Positions 47,556 through 56,942 of a stretch of DNA of 64,000 nucleotides are shown here, piece by piece. The stretch comes from Clostridiales bacterium UBA1775 (lineage in GTDB: Bacteria > Bacillota > Clostridia > Monoglobales > Firm-18). The notes under the pieces are model-generated. The model searched no databases. It was not told where the DNA came from and saw only the letters and a program-made list of their open reading frames with translations. The DNA is taken from contig DCGP01000032.1 of NCBI GenBank assembly GCA_002314595.1, positions 1-64,000 of the forward strand. The letters are read 5' to 3'. The position numbers and the translations under genes were made by a program. How positions within the stretch are numbered: position 1 is the stretch's first letter; every line of letters starts with the position of its first letter.

Positions 47556-48521
47556 ATGTTTACAGATATTTACGAAGCAATAAAAAGAAACAACAATATT
47601 GTTATTTTTCCTCATATAAATGCAGACGGGGACTGTTTAGGTTCAAGCTATGCGCTTAAACTAATCATTCAATCCTTCGGCAAAAATGTTGAGGTTGTTA
47701 CAGACGAAAAAGACCGTAATCATAGGCTTGTTAAAATTCTTTCCGGGGTTTCCATTAGGCCTGTTAATATTACAAATCCGGACCTTGTAATTGCAGTAGA
47801 TTGTGCAGACAAAGAACGTATGGGCGATAGGTTGGCAATTTTTGAAAATTGCCAAGAAACTATTTGTATTGACCATCACGAAACCAATGATAAGTATGCA
47901 AAGTATAACTATGTTAATGCAGATGCTGCTGCAACAGGGGAAATTATTTACGAATTTACTCAGTTTTTAAATATGGATTTAGATTCCGGTATTGCAGGTA
48001 ATTTGTATATTGCAATTTCCTCTGATACAGGCAGGTTTTGTTATTCAAATACAAAGCCTCATACTCACAGTGTTGCAGGTCAGCTATTAGAATACGGTAT
48101 TAACTGTAATTTTTTAAATAGTTATATGTTTGATATGAACAGCAAGGTTCGTATAGAGGTTATGAAACTTGCGTACAACTCATTTGAAACATTCTTTGAC
48201 GACAAAATTGCTATTGTATCACTAAAAAAAGCAGACCTTGACAAAATCGGCGCTACAAATGACGATTCGGGAGATATGGTTACAATACCACGAAGCCTTG
48301 AAACAGCAGTTGTTTCTATGTGTTTAAAGGAAACTGAGAATTGTATTAAGGTGTCGTTGCGTTCACAGGCAGTTGATGTAGCTCGTATGGCTAAACAATA
48401 TGGTGGTGGAGGTCATATTAGGGCAGCCGGTTGCAGTATTGCAGGAACTTTGGAGGAAGTCAAGGCAAAACTTGTTGCAGATGCAGAAAGACGCATTAAA
48501 ATGGAGTATAGGGCGAGGTAG
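47556..48521 (+). CDS. nrnA: DHH-family nanoRNase/pAp phosphatase
   Basis: A 321-residue DHH-DHHA1 protein. The metal motifs are HINADGDCLGSS near residue 20, VIAVDCADKERMG near 78, and CIDHHETN. The C-terminal DHHA1 domain ends with QYGGGGHIRAAG. It degrades short RNAs and 3'-phosphoadenosine-5'-phosphate in Firmicutes. Position between rbfA and truB is the norm. A GGTGA precedes the ATG. Confidence 0.94.
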   Translation: MFTDIYEAIKRNNNIVIFPHINADGDCLGSSYALKLIIQSFGKNVEVVTDEKDRNHRLVKILSGVSIRPVNITNPDLVIAVDCADKERMGDRLAIFENCQETICIDHHETNDKYAKYNYVNADAAATGEIIYEFTQFLNMDLDSGIAGNLYIAISSDTGRFCYSNTKPHTHSVAGQLLEYGINCNFLNSYMFDMNSKVRIEVMKLAYNSFETFFDDKIAIVSLKKADLDKIGATNDDSGDMVTIPRSLETAVVSMCLKETENCIKVSLRSQAVDVARMAKQYGGGGHIRAAGCSIAGTLEEVKAKLVADAERRIKMEYRAR

Positions 48522-48523
48522 TA

Positions 48524-49387
48524 ATGGACGGAATAATTAACGTATATAAGCCTAAGGGTATGACATCTCACGATGTAGTTTATAAAGTCCGTAGAATTGT
48601 TAAAACAAAAAAGGTTGGGCATACCGGTACCCTTGACCCTGATGCAGAGGGTGTATTGCCTATATGTATCAACCGTGGCACCAAGGTTGCAGATATGCTT
48701 ACGTTTTCCGATAAAAGATACACAGGCAAATTTAAGCTTGGTATCACAACCGATACACAGGATATTAGTGGTACTGTTTTAAATAGCCGTCCTGTAAATG
48801 TTTCAACTGAGAATTTGAAAAATGTAATCAATAAATTCGTAGGCGATATAAAGCAAGTACCACCTATGTATTCTGCAATAAAAATAAATGGCAAAAAGCT
48901 ATGCGACCTTGCAAGAAAGGGCGTAGAGGTAGAGCGTAATCCAAGAAGCATTAAAATATATGAAATCAATCTTTTGGATTTTGACGGAGAATATTTTACA
49001 ATAGATGTTAAATGTTCAAAGGGTACTTATATCAGAACTCTTGGAAATGATATTGGTGAAAAATTAGGTTGTGGTGCAACTATGACAGAGCTTATTAGAA
49101 CCCAAAGTTCTATCTTTAATGTCGAAAATTCTGTTAGGTTAGAAAATTTGACTTCTGAAAATTACCTTGATTATACTATGCCTATTGACCAATTGTTTGA
49201 CTATGAAAAAATAGTGGTTACCGGTATAAATTTAAAGCATACGCTAAATGGAAATGCCATTAAAGTAGATGGTATTAAAAAAGGCAATAAATATAGAGTT
49301 TATGACGAAGAAGGAAAGTTTTTATCAATTTCTTATGAAGACCAAGACTTTTTAAAAATTGAAAAATTATTTTACGTTGGTGATTAA
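48524..49387 (+). CDS. truB: tRNA pseudouridine(55) synthase
   Basis: A 287-residue enzyme that makes pseudouridine 55 in the T-loop of tRNAs. The N-terminal GIINVYKPKGMTSHDVV, the catalytic GHTGTLDPDAEGVL with its Asp, KRYTGKFKLG and the CSKGTYIRTLGNDIG loop are all present. It lies two bases after nrnA. Confidence 0.97.
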   Translation: MDGIINVYKPKGMTSHDVVYKVRRIVKTKKVGHTGTLDPDAEGVLPICINRGTKVADMLTFSDKRYTGKFKLGITTDTQDISGTVLNSRPVNVSTENLKNVINKFVGDIKQVPPMYSAIKINGKKLCDLARKGVEVERNPRSIKIYEINLLDFDGEYFTIDVKCSKGTYIRTLGNDIGEKLGCGATMTELIRTQSSIFNVENSVRLENLTSENYLDYTMPIDQLFDYEKIVVTGINLKHTLNGNAIKVDGIKKGNKYRVYDEEGKFLSISYEDQDFLKIEKLFYVGD

Positions 49388-49389
49388 AT

Positions 49390-50292
49390 TTGGATATTTT
49401 ATATAAGGTTCAAAAAGTTCCCGATGGTACGGCAGTTGCATTAGGAGCATTTGACGGTATACATATCGGACATCAAAAACTAATAGAAAATGTAGTAAAT
49501 TATAGCAGGAAAAATGGTTGCAAATCTTGCGTATTTACATTTGATGAGCTTCCATCAGGTGCTGACTTTATTACAAATAATACTGAAAGATTTAAAATAT
49601 TTGAAAAATTAGGCGTGGATATTTTATGCGTTCAACCCTTTGACAACAGCTTTAAAAACCTTTCTGCATTTGACTTTATGAGCAATTATCTTTTACAATG
49701 CAGATACATTACAGTGGGCTTCAATTTTAAATTTGGTATGGATAGAACAGGCAATTCAGATATTTTACGAAATTTCTGTGTGCAAAATAATATTGAATGT
49801 GATATTGTAAGCCCTGTAATTTGCGATGGCGATGTTGTCAGCAGTTCAAGAATTCGCAAGCTTTTAAAAGACGGAAGCTTGCAGGACGTAAACAGACTTT
49901 TAGGACACGCATTTTGCGTAAATGGTACTGTTATAATAGGTAACCAAGTTGGCAGAACTATGGAGTTTCCAACTGCAAATATCAAGGTGGAGGCAAACAG
50001 AGCAATGCCACCTTATGGGGTTTATGCAACAGTAACCGAATATGACGGAGTATTATACAAATCAATTACAAGTTATGGTACGAAGCCGACATTTTCATCA
50101 GAAGAAGTGCTGATTGAAACAAATATATTTGATTTTAATGAAAATATTTACGATAAAAACATAACAGTTTATTTTGTAAACCGAATAAGAGATATTGAAA
50201 GTTTTGGCTCAATAGAAGAGTTAAAATCTAAAATAATTGAAGATAAAAGCAAAAGTTTAGAATTTTTTTCAAAAAATGGTTTACAAATCTAA
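49390..50292 (+). CDS. ribF: Bifunctional riboflavin kinase/FAD synthetase
   Basis: A 300-residue enzyme that makes FMN and FAD. The N-terminal adenylyltransferase domain has LGAFDGIHIGHQKLI (HIGH-like) and VGFNFKFG, then SSSRIRKLLKDG. The C-terminal kinase domain starts GNQVGRTMEFPTANI, where GRTLGFPTAN is usual: a Gly to Glu change in the nucleotide loop. The start is TTG, three bases after the truB stop. It is the last gene before the rpsO promoter. Confidence 0.95.
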   Translation: MDILYKVQKVPDGTAVALGAFDGIHIGHQKLIENVVNYSRKNGCKSCVFTFDELPSGADFITNNTERFKIFEKLGVDILCVQPFDNSFKNLSAFDFMSNYLLQCRYITVGFNFKFGMDRTGNSDILRNFCVQNNIECDIVSPVICDGDVVSSSRIRKLLKDGSLQDVNRLLGHAFCVNGTVIIGNQVGRTMEFPTANIKVEANRAMPPYGVYATVTEYDGVLYKSITSYGTKPTFSSEEVLIETNIFDFNENIYDKNITVYFVNRIRDIESFGSIEELKSKIIEDKSKSLEFFSKNGLQI

Positions 50293-50308
50293 ATTATTGT
50301 GTTATAAT
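50280..50308 (+). promoter_or_regulatory. Promoter of rpsO
   Basis: TTTACA (50280-50285), 17 bases, and a perfect TATAAT (50303-50308). The -35 overlaps the 3' end of ribF. It gives a leader of about 80 bases to the S15 start. Confidence 0.7.
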
Positions 50309-50314
50309 AAAAAA

Positions 50315-50396
50315 GCTAATGCTGGGTTTTAGGGTTTAAGTGTCCACTTGCCTGATGCTCGGGTTAAGCAAATAATAATAAGTGGAGGAAAAAATA
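50315..50396 (+). promoter_or_regulatory. rpsO leader with possible Shine-Dalgarno-sequestering helix
   Basis: Within the leader, TCCACTT (50343-50349) can pair perfectly with AAGTGGA (50380-50386), which covers the ribosome site GGAGGA (50384-50389). A competing four-base stem AAGT/ACTT (50338-50341 with 50346-50349) would free it. S15 is known to repress its own translation through leader RNA in several bacteria, so this is a plausible autoregulatory element. The pairing is predicted by eye only. Confidence 0.5.
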
Positions 50397-50660
50397 ATGT
50401 TAAAAGAAGTTAAGCAAGACATCATTGCAAAGTACAAATTGCATGATACAGACACAGGTTCTCCGGAAGTTCAAATCGCTATTTTGACAGAGAGAATCAA
50501 CCATCTTAACGAACATCTTAAAATCAACAAGAAAGACCATCATTCAAGAAGAGGTCTTCTAAAAATGGTTGGTAAAAGACGTGGCCTTCTTAATTACCTA
50601 ATGAAGAAGGATATCGAAAGATACAGAGCAATTATTGCTAAATGTAACTTGAGAAAATAG
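50397..50660 (+). CDS. rpsO: 30S ribosomal protein S15
   Basis: An 87-residue ribosomal protein that binds the central domain of 16S rRNA. It holds the conserved [16 protein letters not shown] and [21 protein letters not shown]. The ATG at 50397 with GGAGGA upstream is chosen; an in-frame GTG at 50382 would include the ribosome site and is rejected. Confidence 0.97.
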   Translation: MLKEVKQDIIAKYKLHDTDTGSPEVQIAILTERINHLNEHLKINKKDHHSRRGLLKMVGKRRGLLNYLMKKDIERYRAIIAKCNLRK

Positions 50661-50662
50661 TT

Positions 50663-50710
50663 AATCAAAAGAACGGGTGGTATTTTTGTACCACTCGTTT
50701 GATTGCTTTT
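50663..50710 (+). terminator. Hairpin after rpsO (partial terminator or processing site)
   Basis: A long imperfect stem (AATCAAA/TTTGATT outer, AACGGGTGGTA/TACCACTCGTT inner with G-T pairs) spans 50663-50704 and is followed by GCTTTT. It is a weak terminator at best, so some transcripts may continue into pnp. Confidence 0.65.
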
Positions 50711-50724
50711 AAACAAGATAATAA

Positions 50725-50796
50725 GGGGTGTCGGTTAGCAGTTAATTTTGCATATTTAACAGTGAGTATGCAAAATTAAATGCTAAATGATGCCTC
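50725..50796 (+). promoter_or_regulatory. Long hairpin in the pnp leader
   Basis: TTAGCA (50735-50740) plus 13 bases (50742-50754) pair with 50767-50779 and TGCTAA (50781-50786), with one mismatch between. A further G-T-rich segment (50725-50732 with 50789-50796) extends the stem. The structure ends about 23 bases before the pnp ATG. E. coli pnp is known to be autoregulated through an RNase-cleaved leader hairpin; a similar role here is inference. Confidence 0.7.
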
Positions 50797-50818
50797 AAAA
50801 ATAAATGGAGGAAAAATT

Positions 50819-52903
50819 ATGGCATTCAGTAAATTTGAAACAACAGTTGCAGGCAGACCACTTGTAGTTGAAACAGGCAAAATGGCTCAATTATCAAATG
50901 GCTCTTGCATAGTCAGATACGGTGATACAGTGGTTATGACAAATGTTACAGCATCTGACAAACCACGTGAAGGTGTGGACTTTTTTCCACTAAGCGTGGA
51001 TTATGAAGAAAAGCTTTATTCAGTTGGTAAAATTCCGGGTGGCTTCATTAAGCGTGAAGGTAAACCATCAGAAAAGGCTATTCTAACAAGTCGTGTTATT
51101 GACAGACCTATCCGTCCATTGTTCCCAAAAGACCTTAGAAACGATGTGTCAATCGTTTCAACAGTTTTGTGTGTTGAACAGGACAACCTACCTGAATTTG
51201 GTGCTATGATGGGTACAGCAATTGCTATTGCAATTTCAGATATTCCGTTTAACGGCCCGGTTGCAACAGTATTTGTTGGCTTGGTTAATGGGGAATATGT
51301 TATTAACCCAACTGCAGAACAAAGGGCAGTCAGCCAAATCAATATGACAGTGTCAGGCACACGTCAAAAGGTTTGTATGATTGAAGCAGGCGCAAAGGAA
51401 GTACCGGACGATGTTATGTACGGTGCAATTATGTTTGCACATGAAGAAATCAAAAAGCTTTGTGATTTTGTTGATGAAATCGCTGACGCAGTAGGCAAAA
51501 AGGAAAAGATTAAATACGAAGCATTTGACATCAATCATGATTTATATGACGATGTTGAAGCATTCGCTATTGATGACATCAAAAATGCTCTTGACACAGA
51601 CGACAAAAAAATTCGTGATGCAAGAATGTTAGTAGTAGAGGAAAAGTTAGCAGAGCAATTTGCTGATAAGTACGAAAATTACGAAACAGAAATAGGCGAC
51701 GTGCTTTATAAAATGCAAAAGACAATAGTTAGAAGTTGGTTAAAGGACGAACACAAGCGTGTTGACGGTCGTGGTATTGATGATATCCGTCCCCTTAGTG
51801 CAGAGGTTGGTCTGTTACCAAGAGTTCATGGTTCAGGTCTATTTACAAGAGGACAAACTCAGGTGCTTACAGTTGCAACACTTGGCGCTTTGGGTGATGC
51901 TCAAAAGATTGACGGACTTGACGATGCAGAACAAAATAAGAGATACATTCATCACTACAATTTCCCATCATACAGTGTTGGTGAAACAAAGCCATCAAGA
52001 GGCCCGGGTAGACGTGAAATCGGTCATGGTGCATTGGCAGAACGTGCTTTAGAGCCTGTTATTCCAACAGAAGAAGAGTTCCCTTATGCAATTAGATTAG
52101 TGTCAGAAGTATTATCATCAAACGGTTCAACATCTCAGGCATCAGTTTGTGGCAGTACACTTGCTCTTATGGACGCAGGCGTTCCCATTAAAGCCCCTGT
52201 TGCAGGTATTTCAGTAGGTCTTATTGACGAAGGCGAAAGCTTTATGACAATGCTTGACATTCAAGGTCTTGAAGATTTCCACGGGGATATGGACTTTAAG
52301 GTTGCCGGTACAAAGAGTGGTATTACAGCAATTCAAATGGACCTTAAAATTGATGGTTTAACACCTGCAATTATTAAGGAAGCATTTGCAAAAACAAAGG
52401 CAGCTCGTATCAAGATTATTGACGAAGTATTGTTAAAGGCTATTGATGCTCCAAGAAATGATTTGTCAAAATATGCTCCAAGAGTTGAAACAATGCAAAT
52501 TGACCCTGAAAAGATTAGAGACGTTATCGGTGCAGGTGGTAAGACAATTCAAAAGATTATTGCTGACACAGGCGTTAAGATTGACATAGACGATACAGGT
52601 AAAGTTCTTATTATGTCTGCTGATGGTGATTCACTAACAAAGGCAAAGGATATTATTACAGGCATTGTAAAAGAGCCTGAGGTTGGCGAAGTTTATGTTG
52701 GTACAGTTACAAGGCTTATGAACTTTGGCGCATTTGTTGAAATTTTACCCGGTAAAGAAGGTTTGGTTCATATTTCAAAGCTTGCTAATGAGCGTGTAGA
52801 AAAGGTTGAAGATGTAGTTGTTGTAGGCGATGAAATTAAGGTTAAAGTAATTGAAATTGACGGACAAGGCAGAATCAATCTTTCAAAGAAAGATGCTGAA
52901 TAA
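50819..52903 (+). CDS. pnp: Polyribonucleotide nucleotidyltransferase (PNPase)
   Basis: A 694-residue exoribonuclease that degrades RNA with phosphate. Two RNase PH domains (about 10-215 and 310-540) surround an all-helical segment. The active-site-bearing second domain has [13 protein letters not shown] and [25 protein letters not shown] domain ([15 protein letters not shown]) and an S1 domain ([27 protein letters not shown]) end the protein. The ATG at 50819 with GGAGGA upstream is chosen over an in-frame ATG at 50780 inside the leader hairpin. Confidence 0.97.
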   Translation: MAFSKFETTVAGRPLVVETGKMAQLSNGSCIVRYGDTVVMTNVTASDKPREGVDFFPLSVDYEEKLYSVGKIPGGFIKREGKPSEKAILTSRVIDRPIRPLFPKDLRNDVSIVSTVLCVEQDNLPEFGAMMGTAIAIAISDIPFNGPVATVFVGLVNGEYVINPTAEQRAVSQINMTVSGTRQKVCMIEAGAKEVPDDVMYGAIMFAHEEIKKLCDFVDEIADAVGKKEKIKYEAFDINHDLYDDVEAFAIDDIKNALDTDDKKIRDARMLVVEEKLAEQFADKYENYETEIGDVLYKMQKTIVRSWLKDEHKRVDGRGIDDIRPLSAEVGLLPRVHGSGLFTRGQTQVLTVATLGALGDAQKIDGLDDAEQNKRYIHHYNFPSYSVGETKPSRGPGRREIGHGALAERALEPVIPTEEEFPYAIRLVSEVLSSNGSTSQASVCGSTLALMDAGVPIKAPVAGISVGLIDEGESFMTMLDIQGLEDFHGDMDFKVAGTKSGITAIQMDLKIDGLTPAIIKEAFAKTKAARIKIIDEVLLKAIDAPRNDLSKYAPRVETMQIDPEKIRDVIGAGGKTIQKIIADTGVKIDIDDTGKVLIMSADGDSLTKAKDIITGIVKEPEVGEVYVGTVTRLMNFGAFVEILPGKEGLVHISKLANERVEKVEDVVVVGDEIKVKVIEIDGQGRINLSKKDAE

Positions 52904-52914
52904 TTAAATAGTTT

Positions 52915-52949
52915 AATCCGACCAATATGCTTTTTGGTCGGATTTTTAC
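52915..52949 (+). terminator. Rho-independent terminator after pnp
   Basis: AATCCGACCA (52915-52924) pairs with TGGTCGGATT (52935-52944), followed by TTTTTA. It ends the pnp transcript 25 bases before the pyrophosphatase start. Confidence 0.9.
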
Positions 52950-52974
52950 TTCAAAAAGAATAGGAGAATATATT

Positions 52975-53514
52975 ATGAATCCATGGCACGATTTTGAAAA
53001 GGAAAGAGTTACCTGCGAAAAATTTGTCAGCGTAATTGAAATTCCAAAAAGATGTCATAAAAAATATGAACTTGATAAAAAGTCCGGTTTAATAAGACTT
53101 GACAGAATTTTATTTACATCTACTCACTATCCTCAAAACTACGGATTTATTCCACTTACACTTTCCGAAGACGGAGACCCACTTGATGTGCTTGTTTTGT
53201 GTCAAGAAGAGCTTGACATTTTAACAATTGTTGACTGTTATCCAATCGGTGTACTTAAAATGGTAGATGATGACGAAATTGATGAAAAGATTATTGCAAT
53301 ACCATACGGAGACCCATCCTTAAATACATATCATGATATTTCCGAACTTCCACCACACGACTTTGAGGAAATAAAGCATTTCTTTGAAGTATATAAAATG
53401 TTGGAACAAAAGGTTACGGTAGTAGATGAAATTTGTGGTAGAGATGAAGCCATAAAGGTAATTGAAAAAAGCATTAAAGCATATAACGAAAATGTTCGTA
53501 AATATTTAAAATAA
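52975..53514 (+). CDS. ppa: Inorganic pyrophosphatase (family I)
   Basis: A 179-residue enzyme that splits pyrophosphate to phosphate. Family I signatures are present: ERVTCEKFVSVIEIPKRCHKKYELDKKSG, then LDRILFTSTHYPQNYGFIP, DGDPLDVLVL (the metal Asp cluster) and IGVLKMVDDDEIDEKIIAIP. The ATG at 52975 with AGGAGA upstream is chosen over an in-frame start at 52927, which lies in the terminator. Length fits the prokaryotic family (about 175). Confidence 0.95.
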   Translation: MNPWHDFEKERVTCEKFVSVIEIPKRCHKKYELDKKSGLIRLDRILFTSTHYPQNYGFIPLTLSEDGDPLDVLVLCQEELDILTIVDCYPIGVLKMVDDDEIDEKIIAIPYGDPSLNTYHDISELPPHDFEEIKHFFEVYKMLEQKVTVVDEICGRDEAIKVIEKSIKAYNENVRKYLK

Positions 53515-53581
53515 TAGGTTGTATGACAAAAAGGCTTTTTGCCTCAGCTTGTCAAATCTGTATAATTTTCCATAAATTAAA

Positions 53582-53614
53582 AAAGCTGTTGCATTTATTT
53601 GCAACAGCTTTTTG
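53582..53614. terminator. Terminator between ppa and the convergent degV
   Basis: An 11-bp perfect stem (53582-53592 with 53601-53611) with an ATTTATTT loop, followed by T on the plus strand and preceded by A-rich sequence. It can stop transcription from both sides. Confidence 0.9.
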
Positions 53615-53615
53615 C

Positions 53616-54470
53616 TTAGTCAGATATAAAAAATATAGCAAATGTTCCAGGACCGGAATGGGCTGAAATCGAACTTCCGATTTCACCGATTACAAATTCC
53701 TTGCAGCCATATTTTTGTTCAATCATTTCTTTTACAATATCAATATATTCTGCGCAGTCCGAATGGGCAAGGCCAATAACTTGTCCCTTTAGATTTTTAC
53801 AACGTTCCCCAATAATATCAACCATTTTTGCAAAGGCCTTGTTGATACCACGCACCTTATCAATAGGAGCAAGCCCACCGTTGTCATCAACGTGCAGAAT
53901 TGGCTTAATTCCCAAAAGCCCACCAACAACCTTTGCAGAACGGCTTACCCTGCCACCTCTGTAAAGATATTCAAGGTTATCAACAGTAAAAATATGTTCC
54001 ATATTTTCGCATTTTAATTTGATGTTTTTAACAATTTCATCAAATTCCATTCCACTTTGAATGTTGTTAAGTGCGTCAATAATAACCATACAAGTACCAA
54101 ATGAGGCACATTTTGAATCAATAACCTCTAATTTGAAGTTAGGATATTTATCCCTAATTTCCTCACCTAACATTTTTACAAGGTTATAAGAGCCTGACAA
54201 CGCAGAAGAAAATGAAACAAAAATTACTTCATCACCATTTTCTGCGTGCTTTTTAAATGAATCTTCAACCATAGAAGAAGGAACAAGGGCAGTTTTTGGG
54301 ACAACGCCTTCCTTCATTGCATCAGTAACTTGCTTGGCTGTAATGTTTTCTCCATCATAATAATCCTTGTCATTAAGAGTAACAATCATAGGAATTACTT
54401 CGATATTTGGATTACTCTTAATTTCCGGTAATAGGTCTGATGCAGAGTCCGTAATAATAAATAATGCCAT
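53616..54470 (-). CDS. DegV-family fatty-acid-binding protein
   Basis: A 284-residue DegV-fold protein. The start FIITDSASDLLPE, the TSMVEDSFKK-type second loop (here ALVPSSMVEDSF), a FGTCMVIIDAL stretch and RVSRSAKVVGGLLGIKPIL are typical. DegV/FakB proteins bind a fatty acid for phosphorylation by FakA. A second DegV paralogue lies at 60181-61047. It is the last gene of this minus-strand run. Confidence 0.93.
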   Translation of the reverse strand: MALFIITDSASDLLPEIKSNPNIEVIPMIVTLNDKDYYDGENITAKQVTDAMKEGVVPKTALVPSSMVEDSFKKHAENGDEVIFVSFSSALSGSYNLVKMLGEEIRDKYPNFKLEVIDSKCASFGTCMVIIDALNNIQSGMEFDEIVKNIKLKCENMEHIFTVDNLEYLYRGGRVSRSAKVVGGLLGIKPILHVDDNGGLAPIDKVRGINKAFAKMVDIIGERCKNLKGQVIGLAHSDCAEYIDIVKEMIEQKYGCKEFVIGEIGSSISAHSGPGTFAIFFISD

Positions 54471-54485
54471 TTTTTCACCTTCGAT

Positions 54486-55184
54486 TTATTTCTTGTTATT
54501 AAAAATTCTTAAAATGTATAAGAATATATTTATAAAGTCAAGGTACAATGATAATGCACCAAGGATACCGATTTTCATTTGCATTTCATTATTGCCGATT
54601 GTTTGATAGTAGTATGATTTCAACTTTTGAGTATCAAAAGCAACCAAACCTGTAAAAATTGCAACAGCAACAAAGGAAATAACAAGGTTAAGTGTACTAC
54701 TTTGTAAAAACATATTGATAATTGTGGCAACAATTATGCCGATTAAAAACATAAGAGCAAGGCTTCCAAACTTTGTTAAATCCTTTTTGGTAACCATACC
54801 GTATATGCTCATTACACCAAATATTACTGCAGTTGTAAAGAATGATATGGCAATCATACCAAGGTTATATACAAGGAAAATACTTGAAAGAGATATTCCG
54901 TTTAATATGGCATAAACGTAAAACAACAAGGTTGCAGTTTGGTAGCTAAGCTTTTGAATTCTTGAAGATAATACAATTACAACAATAAGTTCTGCAATAA
55001 TAGCAACAAACATAACAGGGGTAGCAACAACGTATCTAATCATAGTTTCGCTTGTAGCTGTTAAAAATGCCACAATTGCAGTTACCAAAAGTCCGATAAA
55101 CATTTTGCCAAACACTTTTGAAATATAGGTGTTTAAGCCTGTTTGCATATCAAGCTGTTGCTGTGAAGAATAGTTTTCGTACAT
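54486..55184 (-). CDS. Bax inhibitor-1/YccA-family membrane protein
   Basis: A 232-residue protein with seven hydrophobic helices and a conserved late segment FVAVAIFTGLVAFDTQKLKSYY. The family contains pH-sensitive calcium leak channels and YccA, an FtsH inhibitor; the role here is unknown. The ATG at 55184 gives the N-terminus MYENYSSQQQ and lies 17 bases after the RNase J stop. A longer in-frame start within RNase J is not credible. Confidence 0.9.
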   Translation of the reverse strand: MYENYSSQQQLDMQTGLNTYISKVFGKMFIGLLVTAIVAFLTATSETMIRYVVATPVMFVAIIAELIVVIVLSSRIQKLSYQTATLLFYVYAILNGISLSSIFLVYNLGMIAISFFTTAVIFGVMSIYGMVTKKDLTKFGSLALMFLIGIIVATIINMFLQSSTLNLVISFVAVAIFTGLVAFDTQKLKSYYYQTIGNNEMQMKIGILGALSLYLDFINIFLYILRIFNNKK

Positions 55185-55201
55185 ATTAACCCTTCTTTCT
55201 A

Positions 55202-56869
55202 TCACACTTCCATAATTACGGGAAGAATCATCGGTTTTCTCTTTGTTTTGCAATATAAATAATCGCTTAAATCTGCTTTTATTCTTGATTTTACAGCATT
55301 CCAATCACTATTGGGTTTAAAGTAAGCCCTTTCAATTGAATTTCTTGCACACTCTTTAATATTTTCAATCAAATCTTCACTTTCACGCATATACACAAAG
55401 CCTCTTGAAACAATATCAGGCCCTGAAATAATATCGTGGGTTGAAGAATCTAAGGTTACAACCACAACAATAAGCCCGTCTTCCGAAAGATGCTTTCTAT
55501 CACGCAGTACAATGTTACCAACATCACCGACACCTAAGCCGTCAACAAAAACTCTGCCTGATGGAACAGTACCGTTAATTTTACACCTGTCGCTACCCAT
55601 TTCTAAAACTTGACCAATTTCCAACAAAAATATGTTTTTCTTTGGTATTCCCATTTCCTGAGCAAGCATAGAATGACGGATTAAGTGCCTGTATTCACCA
55701 TGGACAGGAATGAAGTACTTTGGATTTGCAAGGTTCATTACTATTTTTAATTCCTCTTGCCTTGCATGGCCTGAAACGTGAATATCTGCTAAGGCTTCAT
55801 ATATTACATTAGTGCCACGCTTGTATAATTCGTTAATAACGTTAGAAACTGCCTTTTCATTACCGGGTATGGGGTTGGCAGAAATAATAACTGTGTCTCC
55901 AACACCTAAGGTAACCTTTCTATGCTCCGAAAATGCCATTCTTGTTAAGGCGCTCATTGCTTCGCCTTGACTGCCTGTTGTAATAATTACAAGCTTTTGA
56001 GGTGGATAATTACCTATTTCATCGATGCTTATCAGCATACCCTTTGGTATTTTCATATGCCCAAGCTCCATAGCAACAGTAACAACATTTTCAATGCTTC
56101 TGCCTGAAAGGGCAATCTTTCTGCCATATTGTGATGCAGAATTTACAATTTGTTGCATTCTGTGAATATTAGATGCAAATGTTGCAACAATAATTCTATT
56201 TTTAGTATTATTTCTAAAAATTTCATCAAATGCAGTGCCTACCGTGCTTTCACTCATAGTGTAACCGGGGCGTTCAACATTGGTACTGTCGGACATTAGT
56301 GCAAGAATACCCTTTTTACCAAGCTCGCCGATTCTTGTAAGGTCAATCATCTTGCCTTCAATAGGCGTAGAGTCAATTTTAAAGTCCCCTGTATGCAATA
56401 CAACACCAACAGGAGTATGGAAAGCAATAGCAACAGCATCAGGAATACTGTGATTACTTCTGATAAATTCCACTCTAAATTCGCCAAGTTTAAGTGTGTT
56501 GCCGGGCAAAATACTGTGTAGCTTTGCAGACTTATCAAGCCCATGCTCCTTTAACTTGTTAAGAACAAGCCCAATGGTAAGCCTTGTTCCGTAAACAGGA
56601 ACATTAAACTTACTTAAAAAGTATGGTAATGCTCCAATATGGTCCTCATGACCATGTGTAAGCACAACTGCCCTGATTCTGTCAGCATTTTTTTCTAAAT
56701 ACGTAAAATCAGGAATTACAACATCTATCCCCGGCATTTCGTCGTCAGGAAATGCCATACCGCAGTCTAAAACGATAATATCATTGCCGTATTCAAACAG
56801 CGTGATATTTTTTCCGATCTCTTCAAGACCACCAAGAGGGATAATTTTTAAATTTTGTTTTTTTGCCAC
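55202..56869 (-). CDS. Ribonuclease J
   Basis: A 555-residue metallo-beta-lactamase/beta-CASP nuclease of the RNase J family, which degrades RNA from the 5' end and cuts internally. LTHGHEDHIGALPYF holds the metal histidines; HTGDFKIDSTP and GSQGEAMSALTRMA follow, and HVSGHARQEELKIV is in the beta-CASP region. Length fits RNase J1/J2. There is no second copy in this window. It follows mreB by 73 bases and precedes the Bax-inhibitor gene. Confidence 0.95.
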   Translation of the reverse strand: MAKKQNLKIIPLGGLEEIGKNITLFEYGNDIIVLDCGMAFPDDEMPGIDVVIPDFTYLEKNADRIRAVVLTHGHEDHIGALPYFLSKFNVPVYGTRLTIGLVLNKLKEHGLDKSAKLHSILPGNTLKLGEFRVEFIRSNHSIPDAVAIAFHTPVGVVLHTGDFKIDSTPIEGKMIDLTRIGELGKKGILALMSDSTNVERPGYTMSESTVGTAFDEIFRNNTKNRIIVATFASNIHRMQQIVNSASQYGRKIALSGRSIENVVTVAMELGHMKIPKGMLISIDEIGNYPPQKLVIITTGSQGEAMSALTRMAFSEHRKVTLGVGDTVIISANPIPGNEKAVSNVINELYKRGTNVIYEALADIHVSGHARQEELKIVMNLANPKYFIPVHGEYRHLIRHSMLAQEMGIPKKNIFLLEIGQVLEMGSDRCKINGTVPSGRVFVDGLGVGDVGNIVLRDRKHLSEDGLIVVVVTLDSSTHDIISGPDIVSRGFVYMRESEDLIENIKECARNSIERAYFKPNSDWNAVKSRIKADLSDYLYCKTKRKPMILPVIMEV

Positions 56870-56942
56870 AATTTAACCTCCGATTTTTTATTTTTCCGTT
56901 CATTTATTTTTTTGCCAAAATATTGGCTAATAATCAAAATGA

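Noticed and set aside
50663..50710. A clean intrinsic terminator between rpsO and pnp
   Set aside because: The stem is long but no uninterrupted T run follows; it is listed as a weak terminator or processing hairpin instead.
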